A stretch of DNA of 18,904 bases from an uncultured Microcaldota archaeon (GTDB taxonomy: Archaea; Micrarchaeota; Micrarchaeia; Anstonellales; Bilamarchaeaceae), in NCBI GenBank assembly GCA_903835325.1, contig CAILMU010000126.1, forward strand, positions 1-18,904, in the 5' to 3' direction. The notes beneath the pieces were generated by a model. That model saw nothing but the letters and a program-made list of their open reading frames with translations. It searched no databases and was not told the origin of the DNA. This document shows positions 18,789-18,904 of this stretch, one piece after another. Numbering within the stretch: the first letter of the stretch is position 1; the number at the start of each line of letters is the position of its first letter. A program made the position numbers and the translations under genes.

Positions 18789-18904
18789 ATGGATTTGTCC
18801 AAACTTAAGATAGACCGGCGCATGATTGTTTTCCTGGCTGTTTTCTCTGTGCTCGCTGTGTTGCTGAGCCAGATTCAATTCCCTCCGATACTTGGGGCCA
18901 ATTC
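18789..18904 (+). CDS. N-terminus of a membrane protein (partial, runs off right edge)
   Basis: Thirty-eight complete codons are visible, starting MDLSKLKIDRRM, followed by a hydrophobic segment (IVFLAVFSVLAVLLS, about residues 13-27) and QIQFPPILGA. The positively charged start before the segment indicates N-in orientation of a first transmembrane helix. GAGGTG at 18776-18781 with 7-nt spacing to ATG 18789 fixes the start. The gene is divergent from the FolC-like gene across a gap of about 137 nt. The function cannot be told from this fragment. Confidence 0.6.
   Translation, partial: MDLSKLKIDRRMIVFLAVFSVLAVLLSQIQFPPILGAN

Noticed and set aside
1..18904. CRISPR arrays, insertion sequences, toxin-antitoxin or defence genes
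   Set aside because: No regularly spaced repeats, transposase motifs or recognisable defence proteins were seen on either strand.

Overview
The window is archaeal chromosome. It encodes ribosomal protein eS6, translation factor aIF2 gamma, an Orc1/Cdc6 initiator, both subunits of the archaeal/eukaryotic-type primase (PriS and PriL), two deoxyhypusine synthase-family proteins and a pyruvoyl-dependent arginine decarboxylase. TATA boxes sit about 25-29 nt upstream of several start codons, and other genes carry GGTG-type Shine-Dalgarno sites. The compact layout (4-nt overlaps, short gaps), many small proteins of unknown function and a repeat mini-protein resembling ones I associate with Micrarchaeota/Diapherotrites suggest a DPANN-type archaeon. 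That placement is inference; no 16S gene is present.

Layout. 1-97: start of a membrane-anchored protein, running off the left edge (- strand). 244-792: arginine decarboxylase (agmatine synthesis). 853-1293: unknown protein. 1325-1591 (-): small winged-helix protein. 1848-2063: two-repeat mini-protein preceded by a hairpin/uORF leader. 2161-3746: eS6-aIF2 gamma operon. 3747-3998: a hairpin-rich gap with a candidate three-way-junction RNA. 3999-4082: tRNA-Ser(GCT). 4134-4556: MutT-like Nudix hydrolase.

4577-9360 is a copper-handling island. A leftward set (membrane-anchored cupredoxin, CopZ-like chaperone, Met/Gly-rich membrane protein, CopA Cu+ ATPase, 69-aa protein) diverges from a rightward gene for a membrane-embedded winged-helix regulator. 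The shared promoter holds repeated TGAAACA motifs around the TATA box. This is the most coherent candidate for an undescribed system here.

9383-14532 is a DNA-replication and repair stretch: minimal O6-alkylguanine-DNA alkyltransferase (+), Orc1/Cdc6 (-), an unknown beta-rich protein (+), then leftward helical-repeat protein, PriL and PriS, with PriL/PriS overlapping by 4 nt.

15078-14560 is a polytopic membrane protein. 18651-15136 is a leftward run of FolC-like ligase followed by two tandem deoxyhypusine synthase paralogues, only one of which keeps the classical active-site His pair. With the arginine decarboxylase this points to polyamine/hypusine metabolism. At the right edge a membrane protein begins (+ strand, 18789 onward).

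I saw no insertion sequences, CRISPR arrays, rRNA genes or phage genes.
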